Shown: positions 10,434 through 19,351, counted from the first letter of the stretch. The stretch: 64,000 nt of DNA from Nosocomiicoccus ampullae (GCF_019357495.1 NZ_CP079110.1:1485334-1549333); one strand, 5' to 3'. Numbers and translations: made by a program. The notes: generated by a model from the letters alone, not told the origin.

Positions 10434-10479
10434 AAACGTGGGTTTACTTTACCAACCGATATCTTCAAGTGGAATGAAC
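10434..10479 (-). repeat. Direct repeat copy B: metQ 3' end plus half terminator
   Basis: 46 nt comprising the end of intact metQ and one arm of the ancestral terminator (AAACGTGGGTTTAC). The matching second arm is missing here but present beside copy A at 8581-8596. Confidence 0.85.
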
Positions 10480-11261
10480 GTTGGAATTAACGCACCATCA
10501 TATGTTTCTAAAATAAGATCTTTCGTATCATCTTCTTGGTAAAGTTCAGCAATTTTATTTAAAGTTTCGTTGTCTTTATCTTCTGCGCGTACTGCGATGA
10601 TATTAACATATGGTGTTGCTGTGTCATCTTCTAAGAAAATCGAATCATTTTGAATATCAAGTCCAGCGTCACGAGCGATTCCGTTATTAATTGCGCCTGC
10701 TGTTACGTCATCTAAAGTTCTCGGAATTTGTGCTGGTGCAACTTCTTTAAATTGAATATTTTTCTTATTCTCAACAACTGCGTCCTCAATTGAGTCTAAA
10801 CCGTTATAGTTATCAACTAATTTAATGACACCCGCTTCTTCTAAGAGCATTAACGCACGTCCTTGGTTTGAAACGTCGTTTGGTAATGCAACTGTGTCTC
10901 CTTCTTCTAACTCACTTAAATCATTAATTTTATTAGAGTAAATCCCCATTGGTGCTAAGTTAGTCGTTGCAATCGGTACTAAATCTAAATCTCTTTCTTT
11001 AATAAATTCATCGAAGTATGCAACGGTTTGGAATGAGTTCGCATCAATATCTCCATCGGCAAGTGCAGTATTTGGTTGAACGTAGTCGTTAAATGATACA
11101 ATTTCAATATCTATACCTTCTTTTTTCGCTTTTTCAGCGACATGATCCCAAACAGTCGTATCTGTACCACTGACTCCGATTTTTACTTTCTCGTTACTGC
11201 CACATGCGCTAAGAACAACTAAAGATATAAGTGCTAAAAGTAATACACGTAATTTATTCAT
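10449..11261 (-). CDS. metQ: Methionine ABC transporter substrate-binding lipoprotein
   Basis: 270 aa. Lipoprotein signal with lipobox LVVLSAC (acylated Cys at residue 20), then an NlpA/MetQ fold: KIGVSGTDTTVWDHV, NDYVQPNTALADGDIDANSFQ and LPNDVSNQGRALMLLEEAGVIKL are family signatures. It captures D- or L-methionine outside the membrane for MetNI. Last gene of metN-metI-metQ, 22 nt after metI, controlled by the SAM riboswitch far upstream. Its original terminator has been disrupted by the adjoining insertion. Confidence 0.95.
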   Translation of the reverse strand: MNKLRVLLLALISLVVLSACGSNEKVKIGVSGTDTTVWDHVAEKAKKEGIDIEIVSFNDYVQPNTALADGDIDANSFQTVAYFDEFIKERDLDLVPIATTNLAPMGIYSNKINDLSELEEGDTVALPNDVSNQGRALMLLEEAGVIKLVDNYNGLDSIEDAVVENKKNIQFKEVAPAQIPRTLDDVTAGAINNGIARDAGLDIQNDSIFLEDDTATPYVNIIAVRAEDKDNETLNKIAELYQEDDTKDLILETYDGALIPTFIPLEDIGW

Positions 11262-11283
11262 AATAAAAATTTCTCCTTTAATT

Positions 11284-11934
11284 TTACTTTCTTCTGACTA
11301 TTTTTGATAATCCGTTTCCGAGTGATTGTAATCCTTGAACTAAAATAACAAGGATGATTACTGTCACTAACATCGTCGCTCCATCAAATCGTTGATAACC
11401 GTATGTAATTGCTAAGTCACCAATACCGCCACCGCCAACTGTTCCAGCCATTGCTGACGCTCCGACTAGACCGATTGTTGCAATTGTAAAGTTTAAGATT
11501 AATGACCCGAGTGCTTCAGGAATAACAAATCTAAAAATCGTCTGTAGAGGTGTCGCCCCCATTGCGTCCGCTGCTTCAAGTACCCCGTCATCAACTTCAA
11601 GTAACGAAGACTCAACGAGCCTTGCAATATATGGTCCTGCGTATACGACCATCGGTACAATCGCAGCTGCTGTTCCGATTGAACTTCCGACAACAAATCT
11701 CGTAAACGGAATAATCGCAACGAGTAAGATAATAAATGGAATGGATCTTAAAATGTTAATGACGAAACTTAGAATTGTAAATGTAATTTTTTCTTCTAAG
11801 ATTCCACCACTTCTTGTGACATATAGTAATACTCCAAGTGGTATTCCGAGTAAAATACTAAATACAAAAGATACTGTCACCATTTGAAGTGTCTCGACGA
11901 GTGCGCTTAAAATTTTATCAGTACTCACTAACAT
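11284..11934 (-). CDS. metI: Methionine ABC transporter permease
   Basis: 216 aa with five to six hydrophobic segments and the ABC permease EAA loop (LEAADAMGATPLQTIFRFVIPEA). Forms the membrane channel of MetNIQ. The ATG at 11934 overlaps the end of metN in another frame, with GAGGTGA 6 nt upstream, implying translational coupling. Confidence 0.95.
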   Translation of the reverse strand: MLVSTDKILSALVETLQMVTVSFVFSILLGIPLGVLLYVTRSGGILEEKITFTILSFVINILRSIPFIILLVAIIPFTRFVVGSSIGTAAAIVPMVVYAGPYIARLVESSLLEVDDGVLEAADAMGATPLQTIFRFVIPEALGSLILNFTIATIGLVGASAMAGTVGGGGIGDLAITYGYQRFDGATMLVTVIILVILVQGLQSLGNGLSKIVRRK

Positions 11935-12952
11935 TTCTTGTCACCTCACTATATAAGACCTCTTGCTCTGTTAAAAATTCTTTAACTTTTTCAATCTCAT
12001 TATCCTCACCAATAAATTCGACGATTAAATTTCCAAATGGTGTACTTTGAAGCTCTGTAATATTTCCAAATAATACACTCGCTTCAACATCAAATCTCTT
12101 AGATAGTTGACTAAGCACTGGTTGTCCTGCACTATCTGCAATGAAATTCAGTCGATAGATGTGACGTCTTTGATCATCACTCAATAATCTAAGGACGAAG
12201 TCCGGAACTTCACTATGCATCACTGTATTAACAAACTTAATTCCTGTTTTCGTGCTTGGATTAGAGAATATATCAAAGACGCTACCAGACTCTATAACTT
12301 CTCCATTTTCCATAATTGCAACTTTGTCACAAATCTCTCTTACAACACTCATCTCATGGGTAATAAGTAAAATCGTAATGTTATATTCTTCGTTTACTCT
12401 TTTTAGCAATCTTAAAATTGACGCTGTTGTTTCAGGGTCTAGAGCACTTGTTGCTTCATCACAAAGTAAAATTTTCGGTTGTGTTGCGAGTGCTCTCGCG
12501 ATTCCGATACGCTGCTTTTGCCCGCCAGATAACTCATCTGGATAGTTTTGAGCTTTATCTTTTAAACCGACAAAATCGAGCAACTCGTTCACTCGGCGCT
12601 CTATTTCTTCTTTTGGAGTACCAGATAAAATCAGTGGCATCGCTACATTTTTAAATACTGTTTTTGAGTTAAGTAAATTAAAATGTTGAAATATCATGCC
12701 GATATCCTTTTTAATTTCACGAATTTCTTTACTATTCGCTTGACTTAAATGCTTACCATCGACAATTACTTCACCACTTGTCGGTACGGTTAAATGGTTA
12801 ATTGTACGAATTAACGTACTTTTTCCAGCACCACTAAATCCAACAATGCCGTATATTTCTCCTTTTTCTATATTTAGTGAAACATCTTTAAGTGCATTAG
12901 TTTTTACACCTTTACGATCAAATGTCTTTGAGACATTTTCAATTTGAATCAC
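11918..12952 (-). CDS. metN: Methionine ABC transporter ATP-binding protein
   Basis: 344 aa. ABC ATPase with Walker A GFSGAGKST, signature LSGGQKQR, Walker B ILLCDEATSALDP and H-loop LITHEM. The C-terminal NIL (ACT-like) domain, about residues 265-344, is the methionine-sensing domain of MetN. The frame begins at GTG 12961, but the GTG at 12952 gives the usual start (MIQIENVSKTF) with AAGGTG 6 nt upstream. First gene after the SAM riboswitch and its terminator. Confidence 0.95.
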   Translation of the reverse strand: MIQIENVSKTFDRKGVKTNALKDVSLNIEKGEIYGIVGFSGAGKSTLIRTINHLTVPTSGEVIVDGKHLSQANSKEIREIKKDIGMIFQHFNLLNSKTVFKNVAMPLILSGTPKEEIERRVNELLDFVGLKDKAQNYPDELSGGQKQRIGIARALATQPKILLCDEATSALDPETTASILRLLKRVNEEYNITILLITHEMSVVREICDKVAIMENGEVIESGSVFDIFSNPSTKTGIKFVNTVMHSEVPDFVLRLLSDDQRRHIYRLNFIADSAGQPVLSQLSKRFDVEASVLFGNITELQSTPFGNLIVEFIGEDNEIEKVKEFLTEQEVLYSEVTRNVSEY

Positions 12953-12984
12953 GAAATTCACCTTCCACCAACATATTTCAAAAT

Positions 12985-13021
12985 AAAAAACCCTATTTTT
13001 ATATAGATAAAAATAGGGTTT
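12985..13021 (-). terminator. Intrinsic terminator of the SAM riboswitch expression platform
   Basis: Stem AAACCCTATTTTTAT / ATAAAAATAGGGTTT followed by a T run on the minus strand, between the aptamer and metN. This is the conditional terminator formed when SAM is bound. Confidence 0.88.
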
Positions 13022-13029
13022 ACGCTATT

Positions 13030-13128
13030 CTTATCTACTAGCTATAAGCTACTGGAATTGGCACAACACATAAAAAATGCTCGCTGCCGAGGCTTCAAAG
13101 GGCCAGTCCCTCCACCTCTCTGGATAAG
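13030..13128 (-). promoter_or_regulatory. SAM-I (S-box) riboswitch upstream of metNIQ
   Basis: On the minus strand the aptamer starts CTTATCCAGAGAGGTGGAGG, continues with ACTGGCCCTTTGAAGCC, TCGGCAGCGAG and GTGCCAATTCCAG, and closes with AGATAAG, pairing with the 5' end (P1). These are the conserved S-box elements. SAM binding should favour the downstream terminator, shutting off methionine uptake when SAM is plentiful. Confidence 0.95.
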
Positions 13129-13150
13129 ATAAATTAAATTGTTGGATATA

Positions 13151-13179
13151 ACTTTAATTCAATTAATTATGAATGTCAA
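13151..13179 (-). promoter_or_regulatory. metNIQ promoter
   Basis: Minus-strand consensus -35 TTGACA (13179-13174), 17-nt spacer and TAAAGT (13156-13151), placing the transcript start about 15 nt before the riboswitch aptamer. Confidence 0.65.
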
Positions 13180-13208
13180 CAAGTTTTCTGAAAATTTTAT
13201 ATATTTAT

Positions 13209-13291
13209 TCAATTATCTCGAATTCTGCACCAATCTCAAATTTAACGTTCTTACCGACCATAACACCACCAGTTTTTAATGATACTAATCT
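13209..13291 (-). pseudogene. C-terminal fossil of a YceI-family protein
   Basis: Minus-strand frame reads LVSLKTGGVMVGKNVKF then EIGAEFEIIE and a stop. This matches the end of staphylococcal YceI proteins (ALETGGVMLGKDVKFE...), lipocalin-like isoprenoid-binding proteins. An in-frame TGA lies just upstream and the rest of the gene is missing, replaced by the lipoprotein gene that ends at 13304. No ribosome site or start codon is present. Homology is by eye over about 27 residues. Confidence 0.65.
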
Positions 13292-13303
13292 TTTTCAATA
13301 CTC

Positions 13304-13840
13304 TTATTTTTTCTTAAATCCAGCTTCTTCTAAGTCTTTAACAGTTAAATCGTAACTCACTTTTGTAAACCGACCTTCTTCATTGTCATCAGCAGGGCGT
13401 GCGAGTTCATTCAGTCTTTCTTGACTGAGTTTTGTATACTCTACGTCTAGAGTTTCAACAAAGTGATCTTCTTTAAAATCAACATCATAGTTTAAACCTT
13501 TTTCATCTTCAAATTGATCTAACGCACCGATTTCTTCAAACATCTCTTTTGCTTCTTCTTTATCTTCAGCTTCAATCTCATCATATTTTGCAGTGGTTGT
13601 TGTTACTTGTCGAATTAATTCTTCCCCATCATGTGTCAAGTCAACATTTACGACCACACCATCTTCTTTCTTTTCATATGTGACAGTTTCTGTTTTTTCA
13701 TCATCTTTAGGTTGTTCGTCTTTTTCTTTATTTTCAACTGGTTGTTCTAAATTTTTCTCATCATTATTATCATCTTTGCCACATGCAGCAAGTGTCACTA
13801 CAACTGTTAAAGATACAAACGTTAAAATTATCTTTTTCAT
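13304..13840 (-). CDS. YehR/DUF1307-family lipoprotein
   Basis: 178 aa. Signal peptide with lipobox TLAAC, then an acidic linker (Asp/Glu/Lys rich, residues 20-55) and a domain with VTYEKKEDGVVVNVDLTHDGEELIR and TKLSQERLNELARPADD, resembling the DUF1307/YehR lipoproteins common in staphylococci. Function unknown; extracellular, membrane-tethered. The ATG at 13840 was chosen because GGTGGAG lies upstream; a GTG two codons earlier is also in frame. Stands alone. Confidence 0.75.
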   Translation of the reverse strand: MKKIILTFVSLTVVVTLAACGKDDNNDEKNLEQPVENKEKDEQPKDDEKTETVTYEKKEDGVVVNVDLTHDGEELIRQVTTTTAKYDEIEAEDKEEAKEMFEEIGALDQFEDEKGLNYDVDFKEDHFVETLDVEYTKLSQERLNELARPADDNEEGRFTKVSYDLTVKDLEEAGFKKK

Positions 13841-13983
13841 ATTCACTCCACCTTTAATTCGTTCGTGACATAAGTTTAAATCTATTTAAACAGTAGTGCA
13901 AATAAGTTTACAATAAGGTTTAAATGTTTCTTTTTCTAGAATTATGTGTAGAATATGAATACTACTTTCAAGAAGGTGACACA

Positions 13984-14538
13984 ATGTTTTTAGGTAAACT
14001 CGCGATGCCACACACAACTAGTGGTTGGATATTCATAATATTATTGTTCGTCGGAGTGATTGTCATTTCAATGCGGTTTGATAACCGTTTTAAGCGAAAC
14101 CAAAACGATACAAATACTGCACAACTCGAAAAAGAAAGTCTAACGACTCATAACGATAACCAAGTAGTCTATAAAAAAGTCAATGACATTAATAATACAT
14201 CATCTATCGTAAAAATCGTTTACGAAAATGATCATCCAATTTCAATTGAAAAAACAGAGATATTTACAACAAAAGAGGGAAATATCGAAGAGTCTGAGCT
14301 AAGAAAAAGAAAGCAAAAACTTCAAAAAGAAGTGCTTGATGGCGTAATGAGTTTTGACACCGTTGAATACGTCGACTCAAGCTATCATCGTGATGGTGAG
14401 CACTTAATTGGTAAAGCATATATGAAACAAGCATTAAATAACGATACGAATAGCGAAACACTCATCGGTTTGACACTGCCATTTACTAAACATCAAATTG
14501 AAAAGAAAATGATAAGAGATGGGTATAAGAAATATTAA
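13984..14538 (+). CDS. Hypothetical single-pass membrane protein
   Basis: 184 aa from the ATG at 13984, preceded by AAGGTGA; an upstream in-frame ATG at 13924 lacks a ribosome site. Residues about 11-30 (GWIFIILLFVGVIVISMRF) form one membrane helix, and the rest is a hydrophilic cytoplasmic or external domain rich in Lys, Glu and Asn. Not recognised. It converges on another orphan membrane protein gene (14571-15035) across a shared terminator. Confidence 0.6.
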   Translation: MFLGKLAMPHTTSGWIFIILLFVGVIVISMRFDNRFKRNQNDTNTAQLEKESLTTHNDNQVVYKKVNDINNTSSIVKIVYENDHPISIEKTEIFTTKEGNIEESELRKRKQKLQKEVLDGVMSFDTVEYVDSSYHRDGEHLIGKAYMKQALNNDTNSETLIGLTLPFTKHQIEKKMIRDGYKKY

Positions 14539-14568
14539 AACGAACGATTCAAAGAATCGTTCGTTTTT
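14537..14568. terminator. Bidirectional terminator
   Basis: AACGAACGATTC / GAATCGTTCGTT hairpin, 3-nt loop, T runs on both strands, between two convergent orphan genes. Confidence 0.85.
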
Positions 14569-14570
14569 CA

Positions 14571-15035
14571 CTACTCTTTTACAATCTCCACATCGCCTAA
14601 ATTATCCATGCTGAATCGACTCGAACGTGTTTCGAACCAGTCTTCTAGAAATTCTTTGTTAAAAACTTCTTTTAAATCCGCTTCTTTTGTAGAATCTCCA
14701 CTAAATGATTCGTATAGTTTTTTATCATCCGCTTTATACTTCACTTTGTATGTACTACCATTATCAGTAATCTCAACAATGAATCCACCACCAACGTCTT
14801 CAAAGTGATATTCAACGGACACCTTTTCAACATTTTCGATCTCTTTATATTTTGTCTCAATCTCATCTTCTTCTTTGTCAAAAAGCGTTGAAGACGATGA
14901 ATATTTTGTTTTAGATATTGAGTAAATTTCTTCAAATACATTTTCGTATTTTTCATGATTCGCGATTTTAAACGCTGCAAAAACTATAAATATAACAAAT
15001 AATACAATGAGCACTATAAAGACAGGACGCTTCAT
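14571..15035 (-). CDS. Hypothetical single-pass membrane protein
   Basis: 154 aa. An N-terminal membrane helix (residues 4-24, VFIVLIVLFVIFIVFAAFKI) is followed by an acidic extracytoplasmic domain. Not recognised. No lipobox Cys. Monocistronic, start ATG at 15035 preceded by a weak GGAGAT site. Upstream, 15036-15291 holds no gene and no pattern that I can name. Confidence 0.6.
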   Translation of the reverse strand: MKRPVFIVLIVLFVIFIVFAAFKIANHEKYENVFEEIYSISKTKYSSSSTLFDKEEDEIETKYKEIENVEKVSVEYHFEDVGGGFIVEITDNGSTYKVKYKADDKKLYESFSGDSTKEADLKEVFNKEFLEDWFETRSSRFSMDNLGDVEIVKE

Positions 15036-15291
15036 GACTAGATCTCCATTTCATATATATTCATTTACATTGTGCAATTTTTAACGAATTTTGTCTACCT
15101 TCTTAAAAAATGTGCTTGTTTTCACATAATATGGCTAAAAACCTTGATTTAGTATGAACTATATAGGAAAATATATATGTAAACAATGACTCTAAATTTT
15201 ATAACAATTTTGTCAAACGTTCTCTTTTATAAAGAAACGTTCATGATTTAAAATAAAATTAAGAAGAAAATTTAAGAAAGGAATGGTTTTT

Positions 15292-16809
15292 ATGAGTCGT
15301 AAAGACGATACAAAACCAAAAAAGAAACTACTGAATAATGTCACATGGACTATTATTGCATTTATAGTTCTTATTGGAATTTTACTTATTCCAACACCAG
15401 ACAACTTACCAGTAGTTGCACATATGGCACTTGCGATTTTAGCATTTGCAATTATTATGTGGGTAACTGAAGCCGTGTCGTATCCGACATCTTCTGTAAT
15501 GATTTTAGCACTTATTATATTACTTATTGGATTTAGTCCAACTGGAGAGCTCGGTCAATATTTAACTAAAGGGGATTTATCTGGCGCTGACCCTGTTGGT
15601 ACTAAAAATGCACTAGGACTCGCATTTAGTGGGTATTCTTCACCTGCACTTGTGCTAGTTGCTGCGGCACTATTTTTAGCAGCTGCGATGCAATCAACGA
15701 ATTTACACAAACGTCTTGCACTTTTCATATTATCACTCGTTGGTAATAAAACTTCTCGAATTGTAATCGGAAGTATTGTCGTTTCAATTATTCTAGCATT
15801 CTTCGTTCCATCAGCAACTGCACGTGCAGGCGCTGTTATTCCAATTTTAATTGGTATGATTACAGCATTTAATATTTCTAAAGATAGTAAACTTGCTGCT
15901 CTTTTAGTTATGACTGCAGTACAAGCTGTTTCAATTTGGAACATCGGTATTAAAACAGCTGCGGCACAAAACTTAGTGGCAATTAACTTCATCGGTGATA
16001 CGATGGGCGTTGACATTTCATGGGGTGAATGGTTCTTATACGCAGCTCCATGGTCAATCATTATGTCAATCATTCTTTACTTTATCATGATGAAAGTCAT
16101 GAAACCTGAGTACGATGAAGTACCTGGTGGTTCTGAAATGATTAAATCTCAACTCGACGACATGGGTAAAATTACTGGTCCTGAATGGCGTTTAATTATT
16201 ATCTCTGTACTATTACTTGTCGGTTGGGCAACTGAAAAAGTATTACACCCAATTGACTCATCATCACTCACGTTAGTTGCGATCGCAGTGATGTTAATGC
16301 CTAAAATTGGTGTAATTAAATGGGAAGACGCTGTGAAGTACATCCCTTGGGGTACGGTCATCGTATTCGGTGCAGGTATTTCACTTGGTAGTTTACTTCT
16401 AAATACAGGTGGTGCTCAGTGGTTAAGTGATAAAACATTCGGATCACTTGGTTTAGATTCTATGCCGATACTTGCAACAATTATTATTGTTTCTATATTT
16501 AACGTACTCATCCACTTAGGATTTGCGAGTGCAACAAGTTTAGCTTCGGCATTAATCCCTGTATTTATATCACTTACAGCAACATTAAACTTAGGTGATC
16601 AAGCAATTGGTTTCGTATTAATTCAACAGTTCGTTATTAGCTTTGGATTCTTATTACCAATCAGCTCACCACAAGGTATGCTCGCTTACGGTACTGAGAC
16701 ATTTACAGTTAAACAGTACTTTAAAGCCGGTGTACCACTAACAATTGCTGGTTTACTCTTAATCTTCCTATTCAGTGCAACATACTGGAAATGGATTGGA
16801 TTGCTATAA
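15292..16809 (+). CDS. DASS-family sodium/carboxylate symporter (SLC13-like)
   Basis: 505 aa. Polytopic membrane protein of the divalent anion:Na+ symporter family (PF00939), with the two re-entrant signatures FFVPSATARAGAVIPI and GFLLPISSPQGMLAYGTETF. Likely substrates are di- or tricarboxylates (malate, citrate, 2-oxoglutarate); the exact one cannot be told. Start: the ATG at 15292 is 9 nt after AAAGGA, whereas the in-frame ATG at 15283 abuts the ribosome site. Single gene with a strong terminator. Confidence 0.88.
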   Translation: MSRKDDTKPKKKLLNNVTWTIIAFIVLIGILLIPTPDNLPVVAHMALAILAFAIIMWVTEAVSYPTSSVMILALIILLIGFSPTGELGQYLTKGDLSGADPVGTKNALGLAFSGYSSPALVLVAAALFLAAAMQSTNLHKRLALFILSLVGNKTSRIVIGSIVVSIILAFFVPSATARAGAVIPILIGMITAFNISKDSKLAALLVMTAVQAVSIWNIGIKTAAAQNLVAINFIGDTMGVDISWGEWFLYAAPWSIIMSIILYFIMMKVMKPEYDEVPGGSEMIKSQLDDMGKITGPEWRLIIISVLLLVGWATEKVLHPIDSSSLTLVAIAVMLMPKIGVIKWEDAVKYIPWGTVIVFGAGISLGSLLLNTGGAQWLSDKTFGSLGLDSMPILATIIIVSIFNVLIHLGFASATSLASALIPVFISLTATLNLGDQAIGFVLIQQFVISFGFLLPISSPQGMLAYGTETFTVKQYFKAGVPLTIAGLLLIFLFSATYWKWIGLL

Positions 16810-16853
16810 TCGAATAAAAAAATATAGCCCTATGACTTTTTTGAGGCTGAATT

Positions 16854-16896
16854 AAAGCATGCTTCCTAAGTGATTTAGGAAACATGCTTTTTATTT
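16854..16896 (+). terminator. Terminator after the DASS symporter
   Basis: Stem AAAGCATG-TTCCTAA / TTAGGAA-CATGCTTT with loop GTGA-like and a TTTATTTT tail. Confidence 0.85.
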
Positions 16897-16955
16897 TGCT
16901 TCGGTTTTTATAATTTGACTAGTTTTTTATTACTATCTCATATATCATACAAATA

Positions 16956-16969
16956 TGTAAGCGTTTTTA
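16956..16969 (+). promoter_or_regulatory. Possible CcpA (cre) site
   Basis: TGTAAGCGTTTTTA differs from the cre consensus TGNNARCGNWWWCA at a single position. It lies 18 nt before the start of the MHS transporter gene, where CcpA binding would repress. This is only a weak pattern match. Confidence 0.3.
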
Positions 16970-16986
16970 AAAAAGGAGGAATATTT

Positions 16987-18294
16987 ATGGCAGAAATGGA
17001 TAAATCATTACAAAGAAAAGTCTTAACAGCAAGTTTAGTTGGATCATCAATTGAGTGGTTTGACTTTTTCTTATATGCGTCTGTGGCAAGTGTAGTATTT
17101 AACACGCAATATTTCGTCACAGATAACCCTACACTTTCAACGATGATCGCTTATTTTGGTCTTGCATTATCATTTTTTATACGTCCTTTTGGAGGCGTTT
17201 TCTTTTCACATATTGGAGATAAAATCGGTCGTAAGCGTACGCTCGTCATTACACTAACATTAATGGGTGTTGCGACTGTAGGTATCGGTTTAACCCCAAC
17301 ATATGCTCAAATTGGTATCCTCGCACCAATTTTACTTCTGTTCTTTAGACTCATTCAAGGATTAGGAATTAGTGGTGAATGGGGAGGCGCATTACTCCTT
17401 GCAACAGAGTATGCACCGGAATCTAAACGTGGATTTTTCGGAGCTGTACCACAAATGGGAGTTACAATCGGTATGGTACTCGGGTCTTCATCGTTTTACC
17501 TAATGACGTCAATTATGAGTGAAGAATTATTTTTAAGTATCGGTTGGAGAATTCCGTTTATCTTAAGTGCATTTTTAGTTTTATTTGGTTTATGGATTCG
17601 TAAAGATCTTGATGAAACACCAGAATTTAGAGCATCTATGGAATCAGGTAAAATTCCAAAAGTACCAATTGTTGATACGTGGAAATATCATAAACGTGAA
17701 GTACTCATTACGAGTGGTGCAAAATTTGTTGAAACTGCACCGTTCTATATTTTTGGTACATTTATTGTCGGTTATGCAACAAAAACTTTAGGGTATGAAT
17801 TTAGTACAGTAATGCTTGTCGTTATGATCAGCGCAACAATTACATCAATTTTCATTCCTTATATGGGTACACTAAGTGATCGTATTGGTCGCCAAAAGTT
17901 ATACTTAATCGGCGCAGTAGCGATGTTTTTATTTATGATTCCGTATTTCTTAATGCTTCAAACAAATAACGTAATTATGCTGTTTTTAGCAACGATTATC
18001 GGTTTAAGTATTATTTGGTCACCAATAACTGCGGTGCTCGGTACGATGTTCTCTGAAGTATTTAGTACTGAAGTACGTTACACAGGTGTGACACTTGGCT
18101 ATCAAATTGGAGCAGCACTTGCAGGTGGTACAGCTCCGATGGTCGCAGAATTTTTAATGGGCAAATTCGATCAATCATGGTTACCAGTCGCTCTATACAT
18201 TATGGTTATCTCTTTAATTTCAATTTTCAGTGTGTTACAAATTAAACATAAGCCACAAGTTCAAGAAAGCAAATTAACTGTAGAAGAAGTTTAA
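16987..18294 (+). CDS. MFS transporter, metabolite:H+ symporter (MHS) family
   Basis: 435 aa, 12 predicted membrane segments. The N-terminal GSSIEWFDFFLYASVASVVF segment, motif A (GGVFFSHIGDKIGRKRTLV) and RLIQGLGISGEWGGALLLATE are signatures of the MHS branch (ProP, KgtP, ShiA type), importers of organic acids, betaines or amino acids. Start: ATG 16987 preceded by AAAGGAGGAA; an in-frame start 24 codons upstream lacks a site. It is 18 nt before an ornithine cyclodeaminase-like gene, so the pair probably imports and degrades one amino-acid-like compound. Confidence 0.85.
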   Translation: MAEMDKSLQRKVLTASLVGSSIEWFDFFLYASVASVVFNTQYFVTDNPTLSTMIAYFGLALSFFIRPFGGVFFSHIGDKIGRKRTLVITLTLMGVATVGIGLTPTYAQIGILAPILLLFFRLIQGLGISGEWGGALLLATEYAPESKRGFFGAVPQMGVTIGMVLGSSSFYLMTSIMSEELFLSIGWRIPFILSAFLVLFGLWIRKDLDETPEFRASMESGKIPKVPIVDTWKYHKREVLITSGAKFVETAPFYIFGTFIVGYATKTLGYEFSTVMLVVMISATITSIFIPYMGTLSDRIGRQKLYLIGAVAMFLFMIPYFLMLQTNNVIMLFLATIIGLSIIWSPITAVLGTMFSEVFSTEVRYTGVTLGYQIGAALAGGTAPMVAEFLMGKFDQSWLPVALYIMVISLISIFSVLQIKHKPQVQESKLTVEEV

Positions 18295-18312
18295 ATTACG
18301 GGAGGTTTCAAA

Positions 18313-19254
18313 TTGAAAACTTTTACTGATAAAGAAATCGAACAAGTCTATAAAATGGACGAAGCAATTAAAGATACTTACAACACATTAAACACTTTAA
18401 ATGAAGGTCTTATTAAAATGGAGCAACGTACAGTGATTCCTGTTGAAGGCGATAAAGTAATGCTTTACATGCCATGTGTTGATAACAAAGAAAAATTTTC
18501 AGCAGTGAAAATTATCTCAATTTACCCAGATAATGCAGCAGACGGTTATCCTGCAACACAAGCAGTTACTGTACTAACAGAACTCGAGCACGGTGAAAAC
18601 GTCGCAACGCTTGATGCGAGCTATTTAACAAAATTACGTACCGGTGCGATGACAGGTATTGCGACAGATTTACTCTCTAAAAAAGAGGCAAAAGAATTAG
18701 GTATTATCGGAACAGGCGGCATGGCATTCGAACAAGCACTCGGAGTATTAGAAGTTCGTGATATTAAAAAGATTCGCTTATTTAATCGTACGTTAAGTAA
18801 ATGTGACAATTTTAAAATACGTTTGGAAGAACACGGTGTAAAAGCAGATATTGAAATTTGTGAAGACGTAAATGACGTAACAAGTGCTTCAGACATCATC
18901 AATACTGCAACGAACTCAACACAAGCAGTGTTTGAAGACGAACACGTAAAAGAAGGTGCGCACATTAATGGTCTTGGATCATACATGCCTGAAATGCGTG
19001 AAATTCACACTGATTCAATTAAACGAGCACGCCACGTAATATTCGACGACGTCGACGGTGTAATTGAAGAAGCGGGAGAATTCATTCATGCAGTAGAGTC
19101 TGGAGATTTTAAATGGAACAAAGCAATCGGTTTAAAAGATGCATTAAATCAAGAATTTGAAAGAAATAACTCAGATATCACAATTTTTAAATCCGTTGGT
19201 GCATCTTACTATGATATGTCTGCAGCAATCGGCGCTTATAAAAAATTAGTGTAA
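18313..19254 (+). CDS. Ornithine cyclodeaminase / mu-crystallin family protein
   Basis: 313 aa starting at TTG (18313) with GGGAGG 8 nt upstream. NAD(P)-dependent family including ornithine cyclodeaminase, alanine dehydrogenase and ketimine reductase. Visible are LDASYLTKLRTGAMTGIATD (active-site region with Lys/Arg-Thr), the Rossmann loop ELGIIGTGGMAFEQ and INGLGSYMPEMREI. The residues do not let me separate the activities. Second gene of an operon with the MHS transporter; ends before a terminator at 19321. Confidence 0.85.
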   Translation: MKTFTDKEIEQVYKMDEAIKDTYNTLNTLNEGLIKMEQRTVIPVEGDKVMLYMPCVDNKEKFSAVKIISIYPDNAADGYPATQAVTVLTELEHGENVATLDASYLTKLRTGAMTGIATDLLSKKEAKELGIIGTGGMAFEQALGVLEVRDIKKIRLFNRTLSKCDNFKIRLEEHGVKADIEICEDVNDVTSASDIINTATNSTQAVFEDEHVKEGAHINGLGSYMPEMREIHTDSIKRARHVIFDDVDGVIEEAGEFIHAVESGDFKWNKAIGLKDALNQEFERNNSDITIFKSVGASYYDMSAAIGAYKKLV

Positions 19255-19320
19255 AAATTTTAGTTAAATTAACATAACTTACATCTGTACTTATAAAATA
19301 TTAGTTAGTAATTACTATTA

Positions 19321-19351
19321 AAGAGAAACTTTGAAATAGTTTCTCTTTTTT
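19321..19351 (+). terminator. Terminator of the MHS-OCD operon
   Basis: AAGAGAAACT / AGTTTCTCTT hairpin with a 7-nt loop followed by TTTTTT. Confidence 0.8.

Noticed and set aside
12252..12654. Plus-strand frames across metN
   Set aside because: Shadows of the metN coding sequence, without ribosome sites.
15555..16073. 172-codon minus-strand frame and the similar 191-codon frame at 19900-20475
   Set aside because: Both are antisense to intact transporter genes and are long only because of codon bias on the sense strand; no start signals.
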